A stretch of DNA of 23,649 nucleotides from PNKC01 sp039917655. GTDB taxonomy: Bacteria > Chloroflexota > Dehalococcoidia > Tepidiformales > Tepidiformaceae. The notes beneath the pieces were generated by a model. That model was not told where the DNA came from. It saw nothing but the letters and a program-made list of their open reading frames with translations, and ran no database searches. The stretch spans positions 1 to 23,649 of the forward strand of contig JBDSJC010000096.1 of the NCBI GenBank assembly GCA_039917655.1. Direction: 5' to 3'. Made by a program: the position numbers and the translations under genes. Shown one piece after another: positions 1 to 7,894 of the stretch (positions within the stretch are counted from its first letter, which is position 1; every line of letters begins with the position of its first letter).

Positions 1-2
1 TG

Positions 3-965
3 AAGGAGCAGTTCATCCTCAGCGAAGAGTTCGCCTGGCGGCGTGCGCCCCGGCCGGGCGGCATCGGCCACGGCTGGGCGGGCCCTACGATGATGGTCTA
101 CGGCAGCGAAGAGCAGAAGGAGAAGTACCTTCCCCGAATCATCTCTGGCGAAGACCACTGGTGTCAGCTGTTCAGCGAACCGGGCGCGGGCAGCGACCTG
201 GCCAGCCTACAGACTCGCGCGATCCGCGACGGCGACGACTACGTGGTCAACGGCCAGAAGATCTGGACCTCCGGCGCGCACCACGCGGACATGGGCATCC
301 TCATCGCCCGCACGGACCCGGATGCGCCCAAGCACCGCGGCATCAGCTACTTTCTGATGGACATGAAGACGCCGGGGATCACCGTGCGGCCGCTGATCAA
401 CATGCTGAACAGCCACGAATTCAACGAGGTCTACTTCGAGGACGTGCGCATCCCGCGCAGCCAGCTTCTCGGCGATGAGAACCGCGGCTGGTATCTCGCG
501 ACCACAACGCTCGACTTCGAGCGCAGCGGCATCGCGACCAGCGTCTCCCATCAGTTGATCGCCCGCGACCTGGTGAAGTTCGCCCGCGAATCGAAGATCG
601 GCCAACAGGTGAGCGCAACCAACCACGCACTGCGCAACGAGCTTTCGGACAGGATTATCGAAGCCCAGGTGGAGGCGCTGATCTGCTACCGCATCATCTC
701 TATGCAGGAACGCGGCGAAATCCCGAACAAGGAGTCGTCGATCGCCAAGCTTTTCAGCAGCGAACTGGATGTCCGCCTTTCGGTCACCGGGATGCACATG
801 GCGGGGCTCTATTCGCAACTCACGGAGCGCGACCGGGCAGGCATCCTGGAAGGGCGGCTGCCGCGCTTCTATATGCACAGCACCACCAGTCCGATCGGCG
901 GCGGCACCAGCGAAATCCAGCGCAACATCATCTCCATGCGCGGCCTCGGCCTGCCAAGGGGATAG
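3..965 (+). CDS. Acyl-CoA dehydrogenase, 5'-truncated by window edge
   Basis: The frame is open from base 3, upstream of the first ATG at 90, so the gene begins outside the window. About 320 residues are visible of a family usually 380-400 long. The middle-domain flavin/substrate motif CQLFSEPGAGSDLAS is followed by NGQKIWTSGAHHADMG. The C-terminal helical domain ends in GGGTSEIQRNIIS, typical of FadE-like enzymes. The family makes the alpha,beta double bond in acyl-CoA thioesters, using FAD and passing electrons to ETF. The Glu found just before GT in medium-chain enzymes is Gly here. In many FadE relatives the base lies elsewhere or on a partner subunit, so the substrate cannot be read from sequence. 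Lipid or carboxylic-acid catabolism fits the CoA-transferase and crotonase genes nearby. Confidence 0.95.
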   Translation, partial: KEQFILSEEFAWRRAPRPGGIGHGWAGPTMMVYGSEEQKEKYLPRIISGEDHWCQLFSEPGAGSDLASLQTRAIRDGDDYVVNGQKIWTSGAHHADMGILIARTDPDAPKHRGISYFLMDMKTPGITVRPLINMLNSHEFNEVYFEDVRIPRSQLLGDENRGWYLATTTLDFERSGIATSVSHQLIARDLVKFARESKIGQQVSATNHALRNELSDRIIEAQVEALICYRIISMQERGEIPNKESSIAKLFSSELDVRLSVTGMHMAGLYSQLTERDRAGILEGRLPRFYMHSTTSPIGGGTSEIQRNIISMRGLGLPRG

Positions 966-991
966 AGAAGACGCTACGGGTCAGTGGCGAC

Positions 992-1037
992 TGGCTAGGG
1001 GAGGCGACGGCGCCCGCTGGTTGATCAACACTAGCCA
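992..1037. promoter_or_regulatory. Inverted repeats in the leader of the DDN-like gene
   Basis: TGGCTAG at 992-998 is complementary to CTAGCCA at 1031-1037. The perfect palindrome GTTGATCAAC (1020-1029) lies between them, just before the Shine-Dalgarno of the gene at 1058. It could be an operator or an mRNA hairpin. No protein partner can be named. Confidence 0.3.
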
Positions 1038-1057
1038 ACCACTTCCGGAGGATCCCC

Positions 1058-1474
1058 ATGGCAGACCAGAACGATTTCAACAAGCAGATCATCGAAGAGT
1101 TCCGCGCGAACGGCGGCGAGACCTCGGGCGTGTTTAAGGGACGCCCCCTCCTTTTGCTCACTACCACGGGCGCCAAGTCTGGGGAGGCGCGCACTACGCC
1201 GCTGGTCTACACCAAAGATGGCGACAAGGTGGTGGTAATCGCTTCCATGGGAGGCGCACCGAAGCACCCCGCCTGGTACCTCAACCTTGCGGCCAATCCG
1301 GGCGTCACTGTCGAACTGGGCACCGAGAAGTTCGAAGCCAGCGCCTCCCCGGTTGAGGGCGCCGAACGCGACCGTCTCTACGCCAAACAGGCAGAGATGA
1401 TGCCCGCCTTCACAGAGTACGAGCAGAAGACCACGCGCCGAATCCCCGTAGTGGTGTTGAATCGGCAGCGATGA
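1058..1474 (+). CDS. Nitroreductase/quinone reductase family protein, deazaflavin (F420)-dependent type (DDN-like)
   Basis: This 138-residue protein has the length and split-barrel layout of the DDN family. The core LLTTTGAKSGEARTTPLVY (about residues 33-51) is followed by GGAPKHPAWYLNLAANP (65-81) and a C-terminal YEQKTTRRIPVVVL segment. Family members bind F420, and some bind FMN or haem. They reduce quinones, nitro compounds or enones. The ATG at 1058 follows a good Shine-Dalgarno (CCGGAGGA). The last codons overlap the next gene by ATGA, so the PAS protein is probably translated by coupling. No substrate can be assigned. If F420 is used, the genome should contain fbi/cof genes. Confidence 0.88.
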   Translation: MADQNDFNKQIIEEFRANGGETSGVFKGRPLLLLTTTGAKSGEARTTPLVYTKDGDKVVVIASMGGAPKHPAWYLNLAANPGVTVELGTEKFEASASPVEGAERDRLYAKQAEMMPAFTEYEQKTTRRIPVVVLNRQR

Positions 1475-2238
1475 CCACCGAAACCGGGGGACCGCAGATT
1501 CCTGAAGACTCAGAGGCGCCAACAAGCGGTAGCCCCGACCTGCTTGCCGCGATCTTCGACGGCTCCCCGGACGCCATTGTGGTGGCCGACTCGAACGGAA
1601 ACTATCTTGCGGCCAACGAAGCGGCCGCCGAAGTCTTCGGCCTTTCGCCATCCGAACTGATCGGCAGGAACGTGGCGGAGTTCGCGCCAGTGGGGTACGA
1701 CACCGACTCCGTATTCGCCACCTTCCTCGCCGATGGCAGTGCGATCGGGCAGTTCACCATCGTCCGAGGCGACGGGACCGTGCGATATGTGGAATACCAT
1801 GCCCGCGCGAACTTCGCCCCCGGCGCGCATATGAGCGTCCTCCGCGACATCACCGGGCGTGACCGTATCCTCCAGAATCTGCGTCAGTCCGAGGAGCAGT
1901 TGGCGCGCACGCTCTACGCGAACCCGGTGCCGATGGCTGTTAGTGCCTTCGAAACGGGAAGGTTTGTGCTCGTGAACGAAAGCTTTCTACGGCTGACCGG
2001 CCATTTCCGCGCCGACCTGGTCGGTGAAACCGTCAAGTCAATCGCCGCCGATCCGGGCGAATTCGCATCCGTCCAGGAACAGCTCAAAACCGATGGGGTC
2101 AGTGCCAACCGCGAACTTCGCCTCCGCCGCAAAGACGGCGCGGTCATCGTCTGCCATGTCTCATTCGCGAAGTTCGAGCTCGCCGCCGGATCGCAAATGG
2201 TTATCGCCGTGACGGGGAGTTCGCCGGCGGCTGGGTGA
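1471..2238 (+). CDS. Tandem PAS-domain protein without an output domain
   Basis: The protein has 255 residues. A first PAS domain at about 20-130 (IFDGSPDAIVVADSNGNYL, then NEAAAEVFGLSPSELIG) ends in the usual MSVLRDITGRDR connector. A short coiled segment (LRQSEEQLART) leads into a second PAS at about 145-250 (NPVPMAVSAFETGRFVLVNE). The chain stops right after the second PAS, with no kinase, GGDEF, EAL or DNA-binding domain. It overlaps the DDN-like gene by 4 nt (ATGA). A redox or small-ligand sensor acting through a partner is plausible. It might also be the remnant of a longer signalling protein, but the following 200 bases show no continuation in any frame. Confidence 0.85.
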   Translation: MTTETGGPQIPEDSEAPTSGSPDLLAAIFDGSPDAIVVADSNGNYLAANEAAAEVFGLSPSELIGRNVAEFAPVGYDTDSVFATFLADGSAIGQFTIVRGDGTVRYVEYHARANFAPGAHMSVLRDITGRDRILQNLRQSEEQLARTLYANPVPMAVSAFETGRFVLVNESFLRLTGHFRADLVGETVKSIAADPGEFASVQEQLKTDGVSANRELRLRRKDGAVIVCHVSFAKFELAAGSQMVIAVTGSSPAAG

Positions 2239-2386
2239 CCGAAGAATCCCAAAGCTCAGCCCTGCTTTGCTGGGCCAGGCGCCCGCGAAAGCTAGCGGAG
2301 AGAACCCCTCGGGATGCTCATCGACAGCGGCAGGCGTCTTGCAGACTCATGGCAACCGCGAGTCACGGCGAATTGTGGGGCCCGGG

Positions 2387-2415
2387 TCGACGCCTCAGCG
2401 CTCCCACTCTAGGCT
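2387..2415 (+). promoter_or_regulatory. Probable promoter of the SDR gene
   Basis: TCGACG (2387-2392) and TAGGCT (2410-2415) are separated by 17 nt. This gives a start near 2422 and a leader of about 22 nt that contains the GAGGA ribosome-binding site. It is a consensus match by eye only. Confidence 0.4.
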
Positions 2416-2443
2416 ACGGGCACTCCACTTCGAGGACTTCCCC

Positions 2444-3214
2444 ATGCCCGACCTCTCCAACCTTGTCTCCATCATCACGGGCGCCGGCTCCGGGATCGGC
2501 CGTGCCGCGGCGCTGCGCATGGCGGAATGCGGCTCCGCGATCATGTGCGCCGATATCGATGGCGGCGCTGCTCAGGACACCGCCGCCCAGATCGCTGAGC
2601 ACGGTGGCCGCGCATCGGCAGTGCAGCTGGACGTCTCGGTGGAAGAGGCCGTCAAAGCGGCGCTCCGAAAGACGGTTGAGGAACTCGGCGGTCTGGATGT
2701 GATCGTCAACAACGCTGGCATCGGCGGGGCACTCATGGGCTGGGAGCGCACCATTTCGGTCAACCTCACGGGCGTCTACCACGGCCTGTTTCACGGCGCG
2801 GCCATGCTTGCCGAACGCGGCGGAGGGGCGATCATCAACACCGCTTCGGTCGCCGGGCTGGTCGGCCTCACTGGCCCCACAACGGCAGACCTCGACCTGC
2901 CCGTCCCCGAGGGCGCCGGCGCATACGTCGCGGCGAAGCACGGGGTGGTGGGCCTCACGCGCCAATTCGCCGTCACTTACGGACGGCGCGGAGTGCGTGT
3001 GAACGCTGTCGCCCCGGGCTACATTGAGACGCCGATGACCGCCATGGTGCGTAGTGATGAGGAGTACGAACGCTACCTCGCCTCGCTGCACCCCATGGGC
3101 CGCCTGGGCCAGCCGGAAGAGGTGGCCGCGGCGATCACTTTCCTCGCCAGCAAGGAGGCATCGTTCATTAGCGGCGTCATTCTACCGGTGGACGGCGGCT
3201 ATACGGCGCGGTAG
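2444..3214 (+). CDS. Short-chain dehydrogenase/reductase (SDR)
   Basis: The ATG at 2444 (256 residues) is preferred over upstream in-frame starts because GAGGA lies 7 nt before it and the nucleotide-binding motif then sits at the N-terminus, as usual. Visible motifs are TGAGSGIG (12-19), Asp at the end of beta-2 (ADID, suggesting NAD preference), NNAG (89-92), S135, and the YVAAK catalytic pair Y161/K165. The C-terminus LPVDGGY is typical of classical SDRs. The distance from Ser to Tyr is 26 residues, about twice the usual 13, owing to an insert GPTTADLDLPVPEGAG beside the active site, which may shape a distinct substrate pocket. The substrate is unknown. Confidence 0.92.
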   Translation: MPDLSNLVSIITGAGSGIGRAAALRMAECGSAIMCADIDGGAAQDTAAQIAEHGGRASAVQLDVSVEEAVKAALRKTVEELGGLDVIVNNAGIGGALMGWERTISVNLTGVYHGLFHGAAMLAERGGGAIINTASVAGLVGLTGPTTADLDLPVPEGAGAYVAAKHGVVGLTRQFAVTYGRRGVRVNAVAPGYIETPMTAMVRSDEEYERYLASLHPMGRLGQPEEVAAAITFLASKEASFISGVILPVDGGYTAR

Positions 3215-3258
3215 TCGGAGTGCCGGAGTAGGGAGAGCCAGGATGTGGAAGCGACCAC

Positions 3259-3951
3259 TCACAGCTCCGCGTAGACCCTGAACCCGAAGTCGCTGTAGTG
3301 GAACGAAGGGTCAAGGCTAGAGCGGGCGTTGACGCGCGTGACCTTCTCGCGGTGGCGCCAGCTGCCGCCGCGGCTGGAGCGCCGCTTTCCGCGCTCCGGC
3401 CCGCGCGGGTCACCGCCCGACGAGACGGAATAGTAATCCGCCGCATACCAATCGTTGCACCATTCGTGGACGTTCTCGGCCATGCAGCGCAGGCCGTAGG
3501 CGTTGGCGCATTCAGGGTGTGGAGCGTGCGGGCTTTCGAGCCGTGTGATCTCGGCTACGAACGCGGCGTTGTTGCCCTCCCACGGCCAATCGCCGCCGGG
3601 CAGCCCGCCCAGTGCCGCCCACTCTCGCTCGGCCTCGGTGGGCAGGCGGTATCGGGCGGCGCCGTCACGGCTCCCCAACCATTCGCAGTACGCCGCCGCT
3701 TCGAACCAATTGATGCCCACGACCGGCTGTTCGGGCCCGGCAAACCGCGTCTCGCCGAGAAACGGCGCTGGCCCGGCGCCTGACGCAGCTACGTACGCCG
3801 CGTACTCCGCGTTGGTCACCGGGGTGATAGCAGCGCTGAAGCTGCCCACGGTCACCAGGTGCGCCGGGCGCTCGTCCACCCGGCTTTCGTCCTTGCCCAT
3901 GCGGAACGTCCCGCCGGGAATGGTGACGAAGGCGGTCTGATCGCTGCTCAT
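3259..3951 (-). CDS. SUMF1/FGE-fold protein lacking the FGE cysteines
   Basis: The protein has 230 residues. It follows the formylglycine-generating-enzyme fold throughout: IPGGTFRMGKDE near the N-terminus, PVTNAEYAAYVAA, PVVGINWFEAAAYCEWLG, RLPTEAEREWAA, AENVHEWCNDWY, RGGSW and FGFRVYAEL at the end. In true FGE two cysteines follow RGGS. Here those positions are H200 and T205, so sulfatase activation is unlikely. Proteins of this kind include EgtB-like C-terminal domains, PvdO/SUMF2-like proteins and many of unknown role. It lies 67 nt downstream of homoserine kinase on the same strand. There is no signal peptide, so it is probably cytoplasmic. No partner is evident. Confidence 0.88.
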   Translation of the reverse strand: MSSDQTAFVTIPGGTFRMGKDESRVDERPAHLVTVGSFSAAITPVTNAEYAAYVAASGAGPAPFLGETRFAGPEQPVVGINWFEAAAYCEWLGSRDGAARYRLPTEAEREWAALGGLPGGDWPWEGNNAAFVAEITRLESPHAPHPECANAYGLRCMAENVHEWCNDWYAADYYSVSSGGDPRGPERGKRRSSRGGSWRHREKVTRVNARSSLDPSFHYSDFGFRVYAEL

Positions 3952-4018
3952 CGCCGCCAGCCGGCGTCACCGGGACCGCGCAGCGCTTGCGCAGGCGGTC
4001 GAAGCGAGGTCACCCCGC

Positions 4019-4924
4019 TTAGCCCCGCACCAACTCGACGAGCGAGACCTGGGCGCCCTCCCTGGCGATCCGGGTGACCATCGACCGCCCGGACATACCG
4101 GCGGCGTTGAGGGTGGCGAGCATTGCGTTCGCTGCCGCCTGGACGGCGGTCTCCGGGCAGATGGCGGCGATTGAGCTGCCGGCGCCGCTCAGCCAGGCGG
4201 CGTGGGCGCCGGCCGTCTTCGCCGCGACGAAAACGTCGAACATCGGCGGGAAAAGCGTCGCTCGTTGCCGCTGATGGATGCGGTCGTCCGTCGCGGCGTC
4301 CAGCAGGTCCATGCGGTTTGCGGCCATGGCCGCAACGAAGAGCGCCGCCCGCCCGGTGTTGTGTACCGCGTCTGCCTTCGAATAGGTCTCGGGCAGCGCT
4401 TTGCGCGCCTCCTTGGTGGCCATCGAGTGGTCCGGGATGAGGATCGCCATGTATGCGCCGGGCGGGTAGGCGCAGGCCGAGCGCAGGTAGTGGCCGTTCG
4501 CTTCCACGCAGACCTGCATGCCGCCGAAGAGCGCTGGACAGGCGTTGTCGCCGTGGCCCTCGAGTTCGCTCGCGACGTCAAGGCAGTCACCCTCGGTGAG
4601 CGCGTGGCCTTCGAATTCGTTGGTGGCGAGCACCCCGGCGACCCGTGCAACGGCACTCGCGCCCAGCCCCCGGCCAAGCGGAATCGTGCTGTTGTAACGC
4701 ACCCGGACGCCTGGCGGGCAGTGCTTGCCGAGCTTCTGGTAGGTCTGCCGGATGGCTGTCAGCACCATCTTCTCGCCGACGTCCTCGGTGGGCATCTGCT
4801 CACGGTCGGTGAAGGTCACGGTAATCGAAGCGTGGATGTCCAGCGCAATCCCGAGGCAATCGAAACCCGCGCCGAGATTGGCGCTGGTTGCGGGGACGCG
4901 GAGGGTGATTGCTGTTGGTTCCAT
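4019..4924 (-). CDS. thrB: Homoserine kinase
   Basis: The protein has 301 residues, the usual length for ThrB, a GHMP-family kinase that phosphorylates L-homoserine on the path to threonine. It opens with RVPATSANLGAGFDCLGIALD, the family's N-terminal signature. The glycine-rich ATP loop IPLGRGLGASAVA spans about 81-93, with GAS replacing the common GSS. The C-terminal GAGSSIAAI is motif 3. The ATG at 4924 has no clear Shine-Dalgarno. A TATCAT box on the minus strand at 4961-4956 could give a leader of about 25 nt. Homoserine dehydrogenase and threonine synthase are not in the window, so the gene is isolated from its pathway, between a CoA-transferase and an FGE-fold gene. Confidence 0.95.
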   Translation of the reverse strand: MEPTAITLRVPATSANLGAGFDCLGIALDIHASITVTFTDREQMPTEDVGEKMVLTAIRQTYQKLGKHCPPGVRVRYNSTIPLGRGLGASAVARVAGVLATNEFEGHALTEGDCLDVASELEGHGDNACPALFGGMQVCVEANGHYLRSACAYPPGAYMAILIPDHSMATKEARKALPETYSKADAVHNTGRAALFVAAMAANRMDLLDAATDDRIHQRQRATLFPPMFDVFVAAKTAGAHAAWLSGAGSSIAAICPETAVQAAANAMLATLNAAGMSGRSMVTRIAREGAQVSLVELVRG

Positions 4925-5014
4925 GGATGCAAAGGCGGGGCTGACTGGAGAAGCGATGATAGCCCACGGGCCAGTTACGGGTTGTGGGAGCGTCCCCCTT
5001 ATCCAACCAACCTT

Positions 5015-7315
5015 CTAGGCCTGGAGAACGATTCCGCGCGCGATCAGATCGTCCACCCGGACGGAGGCGAAGCCGAAGTCTCGCAGCACCTCGGCGGAGT
5101 GTTCGCCGAGCACAGGCGCGCGGCGCGTGAACTCGCCACCGGCCTCCGTGAAGCGGGCGAAAGCGTGTGGCCCGCTGACCGGGCCGAACTGCGGGTGATC
5201 GTAGGTGTCGAAGCAGTGGTTCTCCGCGGCGAACGGGTCACTGAACCACTCGATGGGGCGAAGCGCCGGGGCGGCGGGGACCGAGCGCGCGAGCAGCCGA
5301 TCGAGCACCTCCTCGCGGGCCATACCTCTGAGGACCTCCCCAATCTGCGTGGCGAGCGTACCCTCCGCGGGTTCCGCCACGGCGCGCTCAGCGATGATCC
5401 GCCCTGCCCACTCGGGGTGCCCCAGCGCCACGCAGAGCTGGGGGACTTGGTCGGCCGTGGTGCAGGCGACTGCAATCCAGCCGTCCGAACATTCGTAAAA
5501 ACGCTGGACAGCGCTGCTTCCCAGCCGGTCGCGCGCCCCGGGCGGGTTGGCGGGGCGGCCTTCGTACCAGGTCAGTTCGCCGGACTGGCAGAGGATGCTC
5601 TGGTTGGCGAGGCAAGTGACGACATCCTGGCCGAGGCCGGTGCGCTCACGGGCGTGCAGCGCGGCGACGATGCCGAACGCGGCCATCATCGCGCTCGCAC
5701 TGTCGTTAACCGCCACGGTGTAGAAGACGGGTTCGCCGTCACCCCCCTGGGCGGCCATCATGCCGCTGCGTGCCTGGAGGAGGGGGTCGAAGCCCGGGTC
5801 CGCGGCGAGCGGCCCCCGCGGCCCGTAGCCCGTGACCGAGCAGCTGATGATCCGCGGGTTCACGCCGCGGAGCGCTTCGTAATCGATCCCGAGGCGCTCG
5901 CGCACGCCGACACGATAGTTATCGAGCACGACATCCGAGACCCGGACCAGGTCGAAGAACGCTTGCTTGCCGTCTTCGGTCTTGAGGTCGATCGCCAGTC
6001 CGCGCTTGCCCCGGTTGTGTCCCACGAACTGCAACCCGGCGATGCGGAACGGGTCACCGTCGAGGGGTTCGACCTTGACCACATCCGCGCCGTAGCTGGC
6101 GAGGATCGTGGGCGCGAAGGTGCCCGCGATGAAAGCTCCGAGGTCGAGAATGCGGACGCCCGCCAACGGCCCTTGGCCCAACGGTTCGGCGGGGTATGAG
6201 GGGAGGAGCGGCGCGTGGGGGGCGAGCTGCTCAAGTGTCGTGTCTTCCATCAGGCGGAGGGCCGCGCCAGGCGTGGCGCTCAGTTTGAGCGGTACGCCTG
6301 GCATCTCCACGCGTCCGAGCTTCGGGTGCTGCATCTCGAGGCGCATCTGGTTGGCGTCGATCGTTTCGCTGCGAAACCACGATTCGCGGTCGCCCACGGG
6401 CCCGCTGGGCACGTCCGCCGACCTGAACATCTCCAGCCACTCGGCGCGTGGGAGGTCGGCGAACCGCCGGTCCAACCACTCGATCGCGATCTGGTCGTTC
6501 GGCGGCAAGAGGAGCTTCGTGTACTCACCGTCCACCCCTTCGAGCATGATCAGGTCCATCAGGCCCATGACGTCGATCGCTTTGAAGAAGAACGCCGGAG
6601 TGAGGGTGCCGAGGAAGAGCCACTCGCCGTCCGAGCACTGGTAGAGGCGGTAGTTCACCAGGCCACCGCGCGCTCCGCGGCGGGCGGGCGCCATCACCTC
6701 ACCGAAGCGCGTCTGCGTTCCGCTGGTGACCGCCGCCACGGCGTTGAGACCGCTGACGATGACCGCCTCGCCCCGGCCGGTGCGCGCGCGATTGACCAGC
6801 GCGCTGCCGATAGCCCCGGCGGCGTCCATCGCCTGCGAATAGCTGAGCTGCGGTGTTTCCAGGCTGACGGGGCGGTCTTCGTAGCTCATCTGTTGAGCGG
6901 CGACGGCGCTGATCGCGCTGAGGAGCATGGCGTCCGGCGGGAGCTGGCTCCAGCGGCCGCTCGTGCCGTAGGGCGGGAGCCAGGCGTGGACGAGGGATGG
7001 GTTTGCAGCGAGCACGGTGGCCGCGTCCAGCCCGAGCCGTTCGAGCTCGCCCGGGGACGAATCGAAGATGGCGACGTCCGCGGTGCGCAGCAGTTCGCGG
7101 GCGGAACGCAGCCCTTCGAACCGCGCGAGATCAAGCTGCAGACGGCGCTTGTTGCGGTTCCAGCAGAGGTAGCCGGGGTGGGCCGCCATGCGGTCGCCGG
7201 CGGGGCCTTCGATCTTCAGCACTTCGGCGCCGAAGTCTCCGATCAGCATCGCGGCCATCGGCCCGGAGATCCCCTGGGAGAAATCGAGTACGCGGAGGCC
7301 TTCGAACGCAGTCAC
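5015..7315 (-). CDS. Tandem two-domain CaiB/BaiF (class III) CoA-transferase
   Basis: This 766-residue protein is a head-to-tail fusion of two family III CoA-transferase units, each normally about 380-400 residues. The first starts at GLRVLDFSQGISGPMAA and the second at about 384 (GVRILDLGAFIAGTFAP). The second keeps the catalytic Asp (D538, in VNDSASAMMAAFGIVAAL), aligned to Asp169 of formyl-CoA transferase. The aligned residue in the first is Ser158, so only the second half looks catalytically complete. These enzymes transfer CoA between carboxylic acids through an aspartyl-CoA anhydride. The GTG start at 7315 is supported by a TAGACT box 8 nt upstream. Fused forms are known in bacteria that degrade unusual acids. 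The substrate is not predictable here. Confidence 0.93.
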   Translation of the reverse strand: MTAFEGLRVLDFSQGISGPMAAMLIGDFGAEVLKIEGPAGDRMAAHPGYLCWNRNKRRLQLDLARFEGLRSARELLRTADVAIFDSSPGELERLGLDAATVLAANPSLVHAWLPPYGTSGRWSQLPPDAMLLSAISAVAAQQMSYEDRPVSLETPQLSYSQAMDAAGAIGSALVNRARTGRGEAVIVSGLNAVAAVTSGTQTRFGEVMAPARRGARGGLVNYRLYQCSDGEWLFLGTLTPAFFFKAIDVMGLMDLIMLEGVDGEYTKLLLPPNDQIAIEWLDRRFADLPRAEWLEMFRSADVPSGPVGDRESWFRSETIDANQMRLEMQHPKLGRVEMPGVPLKLSATPGAALRLMEDTTLEQLAPHAPLLPSYPAEPLGQGPLAGVRILDLGAFIAGTFAPTILASYGADVVKVEPLDGDPFRIAGLQFVGHNRGKRGLAIDLKTEDGKQAFFDLVRVSDVVLDNYRVGVRERLGIDYEALRGVNPRIISCSVTGYGPRGPLAADPGFDPLLQARSGMMAAQGGDGEPVFYTVAVNDSASAMMAAFGIVAALHARERTGLGQDVVTCLANQSILCQSGELTWYEGRPANPPGARDRLGSSAVQRFYECSDGWIAVACTTADQVPQLCVALGHPEWAGRIIAERAVAEPAEGTLATQIGEVLRGMAREEVLDRLLARSVPAAPALRPIEWFSDPFAAENHCFDTYDHPQFGPVSGPHAFARFTEAGGEFTRRAPVLGEHSAEVLRDFGFASVRVDDLIARGIVLQA

Positions 7316-7323
7316 GGCGAGAG

Positions 7324-7329
7324 TCTAGC
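7324..7329 (-). promoter_or_regulatory. -10 box of the CoA-transferase gene, near-leaderless
   Basis: TAGACT on the minus strand ends 8 nt before the GTG at 7315, predicting an mRNA with at most a couple of untranslated bases. There is no Shine-Dalgarno in the gap. The 284 bases between this gene and rpsU contain otherwise only the rpsU promoter region and a small leader hairpin (7557-7569). Confidence 0.45.
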
Positions 7330-7496
7330 GCGCGGGAGGCGGGCAGCCAAAGGGCGGACCGATTGAGCGCGGCTCCGGAAGAGACAACACCCGGAGAAAC
7401 ACCTGCGTTCCGCGCGGGAGTAGGCCCTGCCATGGCGCCCCCCGCCTGATGCCCAGGGTGCTGCCACGGTGTTCGCCGACCCGACCCCCCTGTTCT

Positions 7497-7525
7497 TTGC
7501 TCTTTCACTGGCCGGTTGTTACGGT
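7497..7525 (+). promoter_or_regulatory. Probable rpsU promoter
   Basis: TTGCTC (7497-7502) and TACGGT (7520-7525) are 17 nt apart, placing the start near 7532. The leader of about 68 nt carries a short hairpin, GGGCC-ACT-GGCCC (7557-7569), and a purine-rich GGCGGGG before the TTG start. Assigned by eye. Confidence 0.4.
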
Positions 7526-7599
7526 AAACCTCCTGCGTTCCCGCATGGGACATTTCGGGCCACTGGCCCTCCGCAAGAAGGCGGGGTGATTCCCTCACT

Positions 7600-7815
7600 T
7601 TGGCAGAAGTCATCGTCGGCGATAACGAGTCGTTCGAAGGCGCGCTCAAGCGCTTCAATAAGCGCGTACAGCAGGATGGCATCCTCGCGGAAGCCCGCCG
7701 CCGCGAACACTACGAAAAGCCGAGCGTTAAGAAAAAGAAGAAGGAGGCCGCACGCCTCCGCAAGCTCCGCAAGAAGCAGCTTCGCAGCGAAGCCCGAGCC
7801 CTCACCCGGCGCTAG
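7600..7815 (+). CDS. rpsU: Small ribosomal subunit protein bS21
   Basis: The 71-residue basic protein begins MAEVIVGDNESFEGALKRF, the bS21 N-terminus, followed by ARRREHYEKPSVKKKKKEAA and an Arg/Lys-rich tail. bS21 binds the small subunit near the mRNA exit and the anti-Shine-Dalgarno region. The start is TTG at 7600. No ATG or GTG lies in frame near the conserved start, so this choice is firm. yqeY follows on the same strand, the arrangement also found in Firmicutes. A stable GNRA-capped hairpin lies between the two genes. Presence of bS21 argues against Actinobacteria. Confidence 0.95.
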   Translation: MAEVIVGDNESFEGALKRFNKRVQQDGILAEARRREHYEKPSVKKKKKEAARLRKLRKKQLRSEARALTRR

Positions 7816-7839
7816 CCGGGCCGCTCACCACACAACAGG

Positions 7840-7861
7840 CAGGCCCGGGAAACCGGGCCTG
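7840..7861 (+). terminator. Hairpin between rpsU and yqeY (attenuator or weak terminator)
   Basis: Nine perfect pairs (CAGGCCCGG with CCGGGCCTG) are closed by a GAAA tetraloop and followed by TTCGATTCC rather than a U-run. This can thin out transcription after rpsU, which needs far more product than yqeY, or protect the rpsU 3' end. Confidence 0.55.
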
Positions 7862-7894
7862 TTCGATTCCCCCAACCGAGAATCGGAGCATCCA

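Noticed and set aside
4202..6199. Long plus-strand open frame of 665 codons opposite the CoA-transferase and thrB
   Set aside because: It is antisense to two clear genes, has no family features and an Arg/Gly/Val-rich composition typical of antisense frames in GC-rich DNA.
7840..7872. tRNA-like T-arm (GTTCGATTCC) after rpsU
   Set aside because: There is no acceptor, D-arm or anticodon arm around it, and the bases belong to the hairpin tail.
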